Below are positions 17,819 through 27,029 of a DNA stretch of 64,000 nt, piece by piece (position 1 is the stretch's first letter; each line of letters begins with the position of its first letter). The stretch is from SCBR16-9 sp964537975 (lineage in GTDB: Bacteria; Hydrogenedentota; Hydrogenedentia; Hydrogenedentales; SCBR16-9), in NCBI GenBank assembly GCA_964537975.1, contig CAZIDP010000007.1, positions 1 through 64,000 on the forward strand, written 5' to 3'. The notes under the pieces are model-generated. The model did not search any database. It worked only from the letters and a program-made list of their open reading frames with translations, and was not told the origin of the DNA. The position numbers were made by a program, and so were the translations under genes.

Positions 17819-20614
17819 ATGCTCGGTTTTCGCAGAGAAAAATCCGAATCGAACACACCAACCAGTGCTTCTTCTGACAAAAGTACGGGTTCGGCACCCC
17901 CACGCCATCTGGGAGAAATGCTGCTTTATGAAGGATTGATCGATCAAGAGCAGTTGAATCAGGCGCTGGCAGAGCAGGAAAAAGAAGACACGTACCTGGG
18001 ACAAGTCCTGGTAAATATGAATGTTATAACCCAGGATGCCCTCACTTCTTTCCTTGTAAAACAGTGCAAAATCCCCCACCTCAGCTTACAAGATTATGAC
18101 ATTGGAACAGATGTATTAAGTCTGGTACCCCAGGAAATTTGCGAAAAATACCGCCTGTTACCCATAGATAAACTGGGGCGGATTCTTACAGTCGCCATGG
18201 TTGATCCGCTCCATGCTGAAGCACTTGATGAAGTGAAAAAGGCGTGTCCCGATCTGAGAATCAAGCCGATATTATGTGATTGGCGGCATTTTGAACAGGT
18301 CGCAGAAAAAGTATTTCAGAGAAATGACGGTGGTAAACCGGTCACCATGCAAAGCTTTGGGCTGTCCATGAGCAGTGCGCCAGTCAAAAAGGTCGAGCCT
18401 GTAACTCCGCCTGCGGTTTCACCAACTTCAGAAACAAAATCCACATCAACGGTATCAAACCCAGTTTCCGGAATTAATGCACAAGAGCTGGCAAGCGCAC
18501 TTTCCCAAAGTCTACGGGAAACTTTTGGAGACACCTTTCATCATGACAGCAAGCCCGATACCACCCAGGGACTGACCCAGGAAGCAATGGTTCAGGCATT
18601 GCGTGAGACCATGCAAGACAGTATGGGTGAATTGATACGAACTTTGAAAACTACCCCTGCTGAACCTGTGGACAGTATGGGTGGCATCACACCTAATGAT
18701 CTTGCTACGCTCCTGCGTGAAAGTATTGGCTCTGCTCTATATGAACCATTGACTGCTTTGGCAGAAGAAATTCGTGCCAACAAAGCAACTCCACCAACCA
18801 CTACTCCATCGCTATCAAGTGAAGACATCGCTCACATCATTCGTGAAGGGGTAGGCGACACCCTGCAGGATGCTATGGCCACAATGGTGGTTCAGCTCAG
18901 AGCTTCAACAAACAACAACAACATTACAGCAGAAAATATTGGCAATAGCATTAAAGAAAGCTTGAACGACACCATGCAAGAAGTCATGGCTGTATTCAGT
19001 GCTCAGATGCATGCTGCACAAAATTCAAAATCGAATGCAGCGCCTTCTATTGATCCAGAGCAAATAGCTTCAATATTAAAAGATAGTATTCGCGAGGGCA
19101 TGCAGGATGTTCAGCGTATGTCACAAGAAGCACATAAAGAACAAGCCGCTTCATCAGATGCATTCTCTGTTATCACACCTGAATCATTGGCAGAAATTAT
19201 GCGGGACAGTGTCGGTGGTGTCATGCAGGAAGCGATGTCAATACTCAGCACACAGTTACATACCACGCAAGCATCAAACCCTGCTTCAGGCACTTCCTTT
19301 GATCCAGAACAAATAGCAATGATTCTGAAAGAAAGCATTCGTGAAGGAATGCAGGAAGTATTGAGCACAACAACACATCTGCCAACACAGGAAAGCAAGC
19401 AACCACAAGAATCCTCATTGAACTTAACACCTGAGCTGATGTCCGAAATTATGCGTGATAGTGTTGGTGGTGCCATGCAGGAAGCAGTAGCGGCTATGGT
19501 AGTTCAAATGCGCGCGATGATGGGAAAACGGGAGCAGCACGAAGATAGTTTGGCCGAAACCAGAGAACAACTGGTGTCTTCCTTACAAGCTGGTATGCAA
19601 GATGTTGTGGCAGCAACCCGTGAAGCCCATATGCAGCAAGAATCCCGATTGGCGGAATTGGCAGAGGCGACTTTATTGTCCGCGCAACAAACCAGTCATT
19701 TAATTGAAACATCGGTTGTTGCTCAAAATACCCAGTCCGACTTATATCGAGGAAGACGCGTTCGACATGCTTCTGTTACACCATTTACGATTGTGCAAAC
19801 AAAAGCGCGAATCCCCGAAAAACTTACAAACCCGGAAGAACTTGAAGAAGCTGACGCCCAGGTACGAGAAGCATTGGAGTCTGAACAACCGCAGGTATCT
19901 CTTACTTTTGATTCCTTCCTGCCCGGCACTGTCAATACCTTCACATTCAAGGTCAGCCAGGCAGTATCCGCGCATCCAGGCAGTGACTACAATCCCTTTT
20001 TCCTGTTTGGAAATGTTGGTATTGGCAAAACACACCTGATTAGTGCAATTGGCAATGCCATATTGCATGATCACCCCAATATGCGTGTGGGGTATGTATC
20101 CGCAAGTCATTTCTGTAAACGCTTGGCCGATGCCATGAAAGATGAAGCCGTAGACGCTTTTAGAGAAGGCTACTGTCATTGGGATGTATTAATTCTGGAT
20201 GATATTCAGTTTATGGGTGGCCGCGTTGAAACGCAAGAAGAGTTTTTCCACATCTTCAACGTTTTACATCAGCAAGCACGACAAATCATCATCGCTAGTG
20301 ACAAAGCTCCCGATCATCTGGGGTTGCTAGAGAAACGGCTTGTGTCGCGCTTTGCGAGTGGCATTGTGGCAGAATTAAAAGCGCCAGAATGGGAAACCCG
20401 CATGGCCATTTTACGCATGCACGCCAAGCAGGCAGGAGCAACAGTACCGGATGAAATTTTATCCTTGATTGCCATGCGTGTGTCCTATGATATTCGCAAA
20501 ATGTCCGGTTCCCTTAGAAAGGTGCTGGCATATGCTGATCTGGTAGGCCAGGACATCACATGTGAAATGGCAAGTGATATATTAAGTCACTTGAGCACAG
20601 TGGAAGCTGCATAA
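17819..20614 (+). CDS. MshEN - nine-repeat linker - DnaA-type AAA+ ATPase fusion
   Basis: Residues ~30-170 are a GspE/MshE N-terminal domain: two 24-residue motifs (30-53 starting HLGEMLL and 59-82 starting YLGQVLV) with a 5-residue spacer, the c-di-GMP-binding layout of MshEN. Residues 219-577 are nine ~40-aa repeats. Residues ~696-925 are a DnaA domain III: FDSFLPG, Walker A GNVGIGKTH (~732), Walker B LILDDIQF (~791), Arg-finger region LEKRLVSRFASG and sensor II IRKMSGSLRKV. The chain ends there; the domain IV DNA-binding helix-turn-helix is absent, as in Hda. There is no secretion-ATPase domain. It is the first gene of the pilB-pilT-pilS-pilR cluster. A role as a c-di-GMP-responsive, DnaA-like remodelling ATPase for the pilus motor is inference. 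Confidence 0.9.
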   Translation: MLGFRREKSESNTPTSASSDKSTGSAPPRHLGEMLLYEGLIDQEQLNQALAEQEKEDTYLGQVLVNMNVITQDALTSFLVKQCKIPHLSLQDYDIGTDVLSLVPQEICEKYRLLPIDKLGRILTVAMVDPLHAEALDEVKKACPDLRIKPILCDWRHFEQVAEKVFQRNDGGKPVTMQSFGLSMSSAPVKKVEPVTPPAVSPTSETKSTSTVSNPVSGINAQELASALSQSLRETFGDTFHHDSKPDTTQGLTQEAMVQALRETMQDSMGELIRTLKTTPAEPVDSMGGITPNDLATLLRESIGSALYEPLTALAEEIRANKATPPTTTPSLSSEDIAHIIREGVGDTLQDAMATMVVQLRASTNNNNITAENIGNSIKESLNDTMQEVMAVFSAQMHAAQNSKSNAAPSIDPEQIASILKDSIREGMQDVQRMSQEAHKEQAASSDAFSVITPESLAEIMRDSVGGVMQEAMSILSTQLHTTQASNPASGTSFDPEQIAMILKESIREGMQEVLSTTTHLPTQESKQPQESSLNLTPELMSEIMRDSVGGAMQEAVAAMVVQMRAMMGKREQHEDSLAETREQLVSSLQAGMQDVVAATREAHMQQESRLAELAEATLLSAQQTSHLIETSVVAQNTQSDLYRGRRVRHASVTPFTIVQTKARIPEKLTNPEELEEADAQVREALESEQPQVSLTFDSFLPGTVNTFTFKVSQAVSAHPGSDYNPFFLFGNVGIGKTHLISAIGNAILHDHPNMRVGYVSASHFCKRLADAMKDEAVDAFREGYCHWDVLILDDIQFMGGRVETQEEFFHIFNVLHQQARQIIIASDKAPDHLGLLEKRLVSRFASGIVAELKAPEWETRMAILRMHAKQAGATVPDEILSLIAMRVSYDIRKMSGSLRKVLAYADLVGQDITCEMASDILSHLSTVEAA
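18473..19549 (+). repeat. Nine tandem ~40-residue coding repeats in the MshEN-DnaA fusion
   Basis: Each unit opens with a short phrase such as ITPESLAEIMRDSVG or FDPEQIAMILKESIR, then MQEAM and a variable Gln/Ala/Ser-rich end. The consensus is hydrophobic-T/D-P-E-x-hydrophobic-A-x-I-hydrophobic-R/K-D/E-S. Units 7 and 9 share EIMRDSVGG-MQEA, and units 6 and 8 share SIREGMQ, which suggests duplication in pairs. A degenerate tenth unit may follow (SSLQAGMQDVVAATREAH). The repeats are predicted helical and could form an extended or oligomerising rod. Confidence 0.8.
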
Positions 20615-20730
20615 AATACCTGGAAATGATTTTTATGTTTCCAAGTCGGACTTGCCTGTTATAATTAAATCTCGGCATCGGTAAAATTGGAATCATTCAT
20701 TATAGACCATGATTTCAGGAGGATATAACT

Positions 20731-22458
20731 CTGGCAGCTAAAACAGAAAAAAAACGACTCCCGGACATGTTGCTCGAACAGAGTCTGGTCACAGAAGCAC
20801 AACTTCGTGAGTGCATTAACATGCACCGTTCAACCGGGCAGAGTCTGCCCACATTATTGGTTGAGAAGGGATATTTAAGCGAAGAAGACTTGGTGATCAC
20901 CCTGAGTGAGCAACTTGGCATACCCCATATCCGTGTCGCGCATTATTCCATCTCTAAGGAAGTACTGGCGGAAGTGCCAGAAACTCTGGCCCGGCAATAT
21001 TTGATGCTGCCGGTATCGGTCACGGGTGATGTGTTGACGCTGGCCATGGCAGACCCGCTTAATATTATGGCGTTAGATGATCTCCGTATGTTGACCAGTT
21101 ATGAGATCGAGCCGGTTGTCGCGGTCTCCTCCGAATTGGTGGATGCCATCAACAGAAATTATGGCGGGGACAGAGCGGACAACCTGTATGAATCACTGAT
21201 GGGGCGCCAGCGTGATTCTGACAGCTTGGAAGAGATCAAAAGCAAAGACGATGATATTGAAGATGTCTCCAAACTGGAAAGCGGCGCGGAAGATGAACCG
21301 GTAAAAAAACTGGCTCGGCTAATTCTTTTTAACGCACTTGAACGTGGTGCCAGTGATATCCACATCGAACCTTTTGAAAAACTCATCCGCATCCGTTACC
21401 GGGTTGACGGTACACTTGAAGAGTCCAAAAGTCCACCAAAGAGTCTGCAACATAATATGATTGCGCGATTCAAGATTCTGGCCGGTTGCCGAATTGATGA
21501 ACACCGGTTACCCCAGGATGGACGGTTTCGTATCAAATACAATGGACGCGAGATCGATTTCCGTGTAGCCTTCCTGCCGTGTAAATTCGGTGAAAAGATC
21601 GTGCTTCGTGTATTGGACCAAGGCAATCTCACGCTTGATTTGGACACCCTGGGCTTCGAGCCACAACCCATGGAAGCGTTCAGGCATGCGTTAAAATTAC
21701 CTCATGGCATGATATTGCTTACTGGACCGACGGGTAGTGGTAAAACAACAACACTATACAGCGCGCTCAGCAAGCTGAATGTGCCTGAGAAGAATCTGGT
21801 AACCGTCGAAGACCCTATTGAATATGAATTGTTTGGAATTAATCAGGTACAGGTCAAATCCCATATTGGTTTTACATTCGCTGAGGCATTACGCCAAATT
21901 TTGCGACAAGACCCCGATGTGGTTATGGTCGGTGAAATTCGCGACGGCGAAACAGCAGATGTTGCTGTTAAAGCTGCATTGACAGGTCATATAGTGTTGA
22001 GTACATTACACACCAACGATGCCGCTGGTGTCTTCCCACGACTTATAGATATGGGTATCGAGCCGTTTCTGGTGCAATCATCAGTTGCCCTGGCTGCTGC
22101 ACAGCGCCTCTTGAAACGGGTTTGTCCTGAATGTAAAGAACCAATTAATGTACCAGAAGAAGTACTGGAACGTATTCAGTATCAGCCATTTGATTATATC
22201 GATTCAGCTAAATTTGTACGTGGACGCGGTTGCAGTAAATGCAAAGAAACCGGCTATCGGGGCCGTGTGGCTGCCGTAGAAGTACTTTTGAACTGGCCTG
22301 AAATACACCCATTGGTGTTGCATCAGGCAACCGGCCATGAAATTAAAGCACAAGCCGTCGCCTGTGGCATGAAAACATTGCGTCAAAATTCATTGGCAAA
22401 GGCAGCCAAGGGCTGGACGACGATAGAACAAGTGTTGGAGCATACCATTGCGGATTAA
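20731..22458 (+). CDS. pilB: Type IV pilus extension ATPase PilB/GspE, apparent CTG start
   Basis: This is a cytoplasmic hexameric ATPase that drives pilus assembly. The first ATG (20767) falls inside the N-terminal domain. In frame, 12 codons earlier, CTG 20731 lies 8 nt after a perfect AGGAGG (20717-20722), and the extension restores the expected KRLPDMLLEQSLVTEAQL start. Domains: MshEN-like (~8-150, with Gly-to-Pro and Gly-to-Ser changes in the c-di-GMP motifs); Walker A GPTGSGKT (~333); Walker B VVMVGEIRDGET (~397) with TLHTND; Zn-binding CPEC (~465) and CSKC (~501). It lies 116 bp after the DnaA-like gene and before pilT. Confidence 0.95.
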   Translation: MAAKTEKKRLPDMLLEQSLVTEAQLRECINMHRSTGQSLPTLLVEKGYLSEEDLVITLSEQLGIPHIRVAHYSISKEVLAEVPETLARQYLMLPVSVTGDVLTLAMADPLNIMALDDLRMLTSYEIEPVVAVSSELVDAINRNYGGDRADNLYESLMGRQRDSDSLEEIKSKDDDIEDVSKLESGAEDEPVKKLARLILFNALERGASDIHIEPFEKLIRIRYRVDGTLEESKSPPKSLQHNMIARFKILAGCRIDEHRLPQDGRFRIKYNGREIDFRVAFLPCKFGEKIVLRVLDQGNLTLDLDTLGFEPQPMEAFRHALKLPHGMILLTGPTGSGKTTTLYSALSKLNVPEKNLVTVEDPIEYELFGINQVQVKSHIGFTFAEALRQILRQDPDVVMVGEIRDGETADVAVKAALTGHIVLSTLHTNDAAGVFPRLIDMGIEPFLVQSSVALAAAQRLLKRVCPECKEPINVPEEVLERIQYQPFDYIDSAKFVRGRGCSKCKETGYRGRVAAVEVLLNWPEIHPLVLHQATGHEIKAQAVACGMKTLRQNSLAKAAKGWTTIEQVLEHTIAD

Positions 22459-22573
22459 CGTGTTTTAAAAATTTGGTTTCATTGGTTCCCTGGAATCAAT
22501 TCCATTTTGATTCTGGCATTAATTATTTTTCCGAGCAGCAGCAGGGTAGTGTAGCGGAAGGGGATAACAGATT

Positions 22574-23650
22574 ATGGCGACTCCGGCAATAAAAGAATTA
22601 CTGACCAAGATGATAGGATTGGGTGCAAGCGATTTACACATTGTGGTAGGTGCCCCCCCCACTATACGACTTCATGGTGGTTTGGAACCACTCCCCGGTT
22701 ACGATCGCATGACCTCTGAACACTGTCAAGAACTGATTTACAGTGTTATGAATGAAGACCAGATTTCCGAATTTGAAACGGACAAGGAGTGCGATCTGTC
22801 TTTCGGAATTGAAGGACTAAGTCGATTTCGCTTGAATATATATCGCGATCGCGGCTCGGTTGTTGCCGCATTCAGAGCTATCCCCTTCGAAATCATGTCC
22901 ATTGAACAGCTTGGACTCCCGCGAATTGTTGGCGATTTTTCTTACAAGCCTTTCGGGCTGGTCTTGATATGTGGCCCTACAGGTAGCGGTAAATCCACAA
23001 CGCTGGCCGCCGTGATCGACAAGATAAACCAGGAACGTAATGTACATATCATCACCATTGAAGACCCAATCGAATACCTGCACAGCCACAACCGAGCGGT
23101 AATTAACCAACGGGAATTGCACTCTGACACCCATTCTTTTGCCAACGCCCTGAAGCGTGTGCTGCGACAGGACCCCGATGTCATTTTGATCGGTGAAATG
23201 CGAGACACCGAAACCATTCAGGCAGCACTTACTGTTGCTGAAACTGGGCACCTTGCCTTTGCCACGTTGCATACCAACGATGCACTGCAAACAATGAACC
23301 GCATTATTGATGTATTTCCCGCTTCACAACAAGACCAGGTGCGCACCCAACTGTCTTTTGTGCTGGAGGGTGTTGTCGTACAGCAACTGGTTCCCCGAGC
23401 CGATGGGATGGGCAGGGTATGCGCGATGGAAATCATGTTGGCAAATCCTGCAATACGTGCCTTGATCCGCTCTGAAAAATTGGAGCAAATACCATCGATC
23501 ATTGAAATCAGCAAAGGGGAAGGTATGATGACCATGAACCAGTCACTCTACCGGCTCATGCGACGCGGAATCATCTCAGCAGACATGGCATTCAAGCGCA
23601 GCTCTGATCCCAATGGCCTTCAAAATCTTATTGAACGGGGTGGCGCGTAA
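22574..23650 (+). CDS. pilT: Type IV pilus retraction ATPase PilT
   Basis: At 358 aa it is the usual PilT size. It has an N-terminal PAS-like region (ASDLHIVVGAPPTIRLHG), Walker A GPTGSGKS (~134-141), the Asp box ITIEDPIE, Walker B VILIGEMRDTET, the His box TLHTNDA and the PilT-specific AIRALIRSEK (~293) needed for retraction. It powers pilus disassembly and twitching. It is 115 bp downstream of pilB and immediately upstream of pilS. Confidence 0.97.
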   Translation: MATPAIKELLTKMIGLGASDLHIVVGAPPTIRLHGGLEPLPGYDRMTSEHCQELIYSVMNEDQISEFETDKECDLSFGIEGLSRFRLNIYRDRGSVVAAFRAIPFEIMSIEQLGLPRIVGDFSYKPFGLVLICGPTGSGKSTTLAAVIDKINQERNVHIITIEDPIEYLHSHNRAVINQRELHSDTHSFANALKRVLRQDPDVILIGEMRDTETIQAALTVAETGHLAFATLHTNDALQTMNRIIDVFPASQQDQVRTQLSFVLEGVVVQQLVPRADGMGRVCAMEIMLANPAIRALIRSEKLEQIPSIIEISKGEGMMTMNQSLYRLMRRGIISADMAFKRSSDPNGLQNLIERGGA

Positions 23651-23664
23651 TCTCGCCGAAGCAC

Positions 23665-25362
23665 ATGAAACACCGATTTGGGGCAAAAAGCATAATTTCA
23701 AATCATTATTTGTACAACAGTCTGAATCGATTTTTCTATTCATTGCGTCCTACCTACGATGGCCCGACTTCGTGGCTGTGGTTTGTGGGCAGTGCGCGCA
23801 TCGGCATGTTTCTGGTGCTTGTTGCTGGTGTCTATCTCATTGCTCCACCTGTTGATTTCAATCGCTTTTTATTGCTTATCTATCTCGCTGCCTTTGTAAG
23901 CAGTGTATGGTATCTGGTGGTACTGCTTCGCGAGCGCACTGTATCCCCTGTGCTTACCTGGACCCAAATGCTGGTTGATTTTGGAGTTGTGTCTGCCACA
24001 ATCAGCCTTACACAAGGCCAGGAAAGTTTTTTTACGTTTTTATTGGTAATTGTAATTCTGGAAGCTGGCATACTACTTGGCTTGACCCAGGGGTTTGTTT
24101 TCGCCAGCCTGTCGTCCGGATTCATGCTGACCTGGTTTGTTCATGCAGCACCACTGACCACCGATCCCATTACCCACTGGTACAACTTCCTCATTCAATG
24201 CATCGCCTTTTTCTTTACTGCGTTCATAAGTGGTTATTGGAATCAACGTGTCAGCCGCATGAAACAATTCCAGCATGAAATTCTGGACAACATGAACAGT
24301 GGTTTCTTAATCACCGACACCAGAGGATTGGTTATTGTTATTAACAAGGCCGCCTGTCAAATCCTGGACCTGGTGGAAGGCAACATAACGGGCTTGCATG
24401 TAGAAAGTATCATGCGGCAAGAATCTGGCGCAGAATGCCCCATTACTACTGCCCTTCGATTACACAAAGATTTCAGCAGCTATGAATTTTATACGCTTAC
24501 AGGACGGAATGAAGTAAAATTGCTGGGCCTGACCACCAACCGACTGAAAGACAACAATGGTCGGCAGACCGGTCTGATTGTCGCATTTACAGACCTCACG
24601 GAAATGGCCCGGATGCGCCGTGAGCTGCAACAACAAGACCGTATGGCAGTGATTGGAGAGCTGACAGCGGGCCTCGCCCATGAAATCAGGAATCCGGTGG
24701 CTTCCATACGAAGCGCGATGGAAGAGATTAACCGCAGCATGGACACCCCGCAACTGGTTGAACGACTGGCCAAAATAGCTGTACGGGAGTCGGACCACCT
24801 CAATGAAATCGTGAGTGGTTTCTTGGATTTTGCCCGGGACCCCAGCCGCAGGCACAAAGTGCTGGAGGTAGGTGCTATCTTGTCGGAAGTCGCAGAGCAA
24901 TTGTCCATTAAATATGAAGACTACGAAAATGCTTCCATAACTTTGCAGTGGGATGAAGTTCCGGCCCCGGTCATGGGAGATGCCACGCAACTGCGTCAGG
25001 TTTTCATCAACCTGGGACAGAATGCCATAGAAGCCATGAATTATGAGGGTAATCTGGAAATTATATTGAATCGCAATGCCCCCCACGGGCCGCTGGATAT
25101 TCGATTCAATGATGAAGGCCCCGGTATCGCACCGGACAAAGTTGCACGTATCTTTGAACCTTTTTATACTGAAAAAGAACGGGGCGTTGGGATGGGGCTG
25201 TCCATTTGCCAACGCATGATTACGGCACATGACGGTACCATTCAGGTGGCATCGCGCCCAGTTAAGGGAACCTCCTTTCTGGTGCGTTTGCCCGTATATC
25301 ACCCACAAGATGCACTACAAGATAAGCCGCAAGGGGAGCCACAAGGGGAGCCACAATCGTGA
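23665..25362 (+). CDS. pilS: PilS-type sensor histidine kinase
   Basis: Six hydrophobic segments lie between about residues 38 and 195, the membrane sensor layout of PilS. A PAS domain follows (~205-310, ILDNMNSGFLITDTRGLVIV). The HisKA box is LAHEIRNPVASIRSAM (phospho-acceptor His ~340). The HATPase boxes are N (NLGQNAIEAM), G1 (NDEGPGIAPD) and G2 (VGMGLSICQRM). Its stop overlaps the start of pilR by 4 bp, so the pair is translationally coupled. The C-terminus ends in a QGEP duplication encoded by a 12-bp tandem repeat. The signal is probably membrane pilin level, by analogy with Pseudomonas PilS. Confidence 0.93.
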   Translation: MKHRFGAKSIISNHYLYNSLNRFFYSLRPTYDGPTSWLWFVGSARIGMFLVLVAGVYLIAPPVDFNRFLLLIYLAAFVSSVWYLVVLLRERTVSPVLTWTQMLVDFGVVSATISLTQGQESFFTFLLVIVILEAGILLGLTQGFVFASLSSGFMLTWFVHAAPLTTDPITHWYNFLIQCIAFFFTAFISGYWNQRVSRMKQFQHEILDNMNSGFLITDTRGLVIVINKAACQILDLVEGNITGLHVESIMRQESGAECPITTALRLHKDFSSYEFYTLTGRNEVKLLGLTTNRLKDNNGRQTGLIVAFTDLTEMARMRRELQQQDRMAVIGELTAGLAHEIRNPVASIRSAMEEINRSMDTPQLVERLAKIAVRESDHLNEIVSGFLDFARDPSRRHKVLEVGAILSEVAEQLSIKYEDYENASITLQWDEVPAPVMGDATQLRQVFINLGQNAIEAMNYEGNLEIILNRNAPHGPLDIRFNDEGPGIAPDKVARIFEPFYTEKERGVGMGLSICQRMITAHDGTIQVASRPVKGTSFLVRLPVYHPQDALQDKPQGEPQGEPQS

Positions 25363-26756
25363 CGCAACAATATCATATTCTGGTGGTGGACGATGAGTTC
25401 AGCATGCGTGAAGTATTGGAAATTGTACTGGAGAATGCCGGATACAAAATTTCCAGTGCAGCCGACATCGAAGAAGCCATAGCATTGCTGGAAAAGCAGA
25501 ATTTTGATGCCGTCCTGACCGACCTGCGCATCGGCATTGACCGGGAAGCAGGTTTACGTTTATTGACCTGGCTTCAGGACAATGCCCCCGCCACACCTGC
25601 GATTATGATGACAGCGCATGGCTCTGTAGAAACAGCCGTGGAAGCCATGCAACGTGGCGCGCTTGATTATATCCAGAAACCTTTCAAGAGCAATGATGAA
25701 ATACGGCTTCGGGTAGAGCGTGCCATAATTCAGCGGAATCTGTTGCGAGAGAACGAAGCGTTGCGGCTGGACCAGGCCCGGCAGGGTAAGCTGGAAAACA
25801 TGATTGGGAAAAGTCCGGCTTTTGTTCAAGTCCTGGACATGATCCGGAAAGTTGCCAACCTGCCCAGTTCTGTCGCCATCTATGGGGAAAGTGGTGTTGG
25901 TAAAGAACTGGTCGCACGCGGCCTGCATACCTTGAGCAAGCGTGCCCATAAACCTTTTGTCGCAATTAACTGCGGTGGCATCCCGGAGAATCTGCTCGAA
26001 AGTGAATTGTTCGGCCACAAGAAAGGGGCCTTCACAGGCGCTATTGACAATAAGGAAGGACTCTTCGTAGTAGCCAATGGCGGCACACTTTTCCTCGACG
26101 AAATCGGCGAAATGCCTGTCATGTTACAGGTTAAGCTGTTGCGTGTACTCGACAACAACACCATAACGCCGGTCGGTGGTACCACACCAATCAAAGTGGA
26201 TGTTCGGGTTATTTCTGCCACCAACCGCGACCTGGGGAAAATGGTGGAAGACGGCACTTTTCGTAATGACCTGTTTTACCGTTTGAATGTGATACCTATG
26301 CATGTTCCGCCACTGCGCAATCGGGAAGATGACATCCCCTTGTTGGCCAGATTTTTTTTACAACAGCATTCCGAGGCGATGGAACGAAACATACTGGATA
26401 TTACACCGGAGGCGGAACAGGCCCTGATTAATTATTCCTGGCCTGGCAATGTGCGACAGCTCGGAAACGTCCTCGAACGTGCCGTCGCGCTGTGCTCGGG
26501 TGACCACATTGAAATAGACGATTTGCCCGCTGATATATTTGACATAGAACGTACTGCATCAACATCCGATTTTTCCCAAGTCTTACCGCCCAATGGCATG
26601 GACCTGGAAAGCACCGTGGCAGAATATGAAATCTCTCTGATACGGCAAGCCCTCGACAAATGTCGCTACTCTCAGAAACGGGCAGCTGGCATGCTGGGTC
26701 TCACGCCCCGATCTTTGCGATACCGTCTGCAAAAATACAATCTGGAATCGGAGTAA
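25359..26756 (+). CDS. pilR: Sigma-54-dependent response regulator PilR/NtrC type
   Basis: It starts at GTG 25359 inside the pilS stop (GTGA overlap). The receiver domain has phospho-acceptor Asp55 (AVLTDLRIG). The AAA+ sigma-54 activator has Walker A GESGVGKE (~176), the sigma-54-contacting GAFTGA loop (~224) and Walker B GGTLFLDEIGEM. The C-terminal Fis-type helix-turn-helix (KRAAGMLGLTPRSLRYRLQK, ~443-463) binds DNA. It activates sigma-54 promoters, classically that of the major pilin. I found no good sigma-54 promoter by eye in the window. Confidence 0.95.
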   Translation: MTQQYHILVVDDEFSMREVLEIVLENAGYKISSAADIEEAIALLEKQNFDAVLTDLRIGIDREAGLRLLTWLQDNAPATPAIMMTAHGSVETAVEAMQRGALDYIQKPFKSNDEIRLRVERAIIQRNLLRENEALRLDQARQGKLENMIGKSPAFVQVLDMIRKVANLPSSVAIYGESGVGKELVARGLHTLSKRAHKPFVAINCGGIPENLLESELFGHKKGAFTGAIDNKEGLFVVANGGTLFLDEIGEMPVMLQVKLLRVLDNNTITPVGGTTPIKVDVRVISATNRDLGKMVEDGTFRNDLFYRLNVIPMHVPPLRNREDDIPLLARFFLQQHSEAMERNILDITPEAEQALINYSWPGNVRQLGNVLERAVALCSGDHIEIDDLPADIFDIERTASTSDFSQVLPPNGMDLESTVAEYEISLIRQALDKCRYSQKRAAGMLGLTPRSLRYRLQKYNLESE

Positions 26757-26773
26757 TCGCACCTCTTGAATTG

Positions 26774-26801
26774 CTGATCACGCTATATCACGTGTGATCA
26801 G
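26774..26801 (+). terminator. Hairpin after pilR
   Basis: CTGATCAC (26774-26781) pairs with GTGATCAG (26794-26801) around a 12-nt loop, 17 bp past the pilR stop. No T-run follows, so termination may need Rho, or the site may be an operator. It is the only structure seen at the end of the operon. Confidence 0.3.
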
Positions 26802-27029
26802 TCGGGATGCACCTCACCATCTCCAACCTACCGGAATCTGCATTCTCCTTGACCTGATTGCATACAGGCCACATGCGCATACAGCAAAATCTTGCACAAA
26901 ACATACATGAAAATATTTATCATCTTTTTAATGTTTGTTATACTAATCAGTAATGAGGTGGTTACTGCAATTCAGATCATACATAACCAGCGTCAAAACA
27001 TTTTACTCATTTGCATGAAGGAGCAGACT

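Noticed and set aside
24460..25308. A 282-codon frame on the minus strand opposite pilS
   Set aside because: It is the complement of the conserved HisKA/HATPase region and has no protein-like composition or start signal.
26774..26801. Hairpin after pilR as a definite intrinsic terminator
   Set aside because: No U-tract follows, so it is listed only with low confidence.
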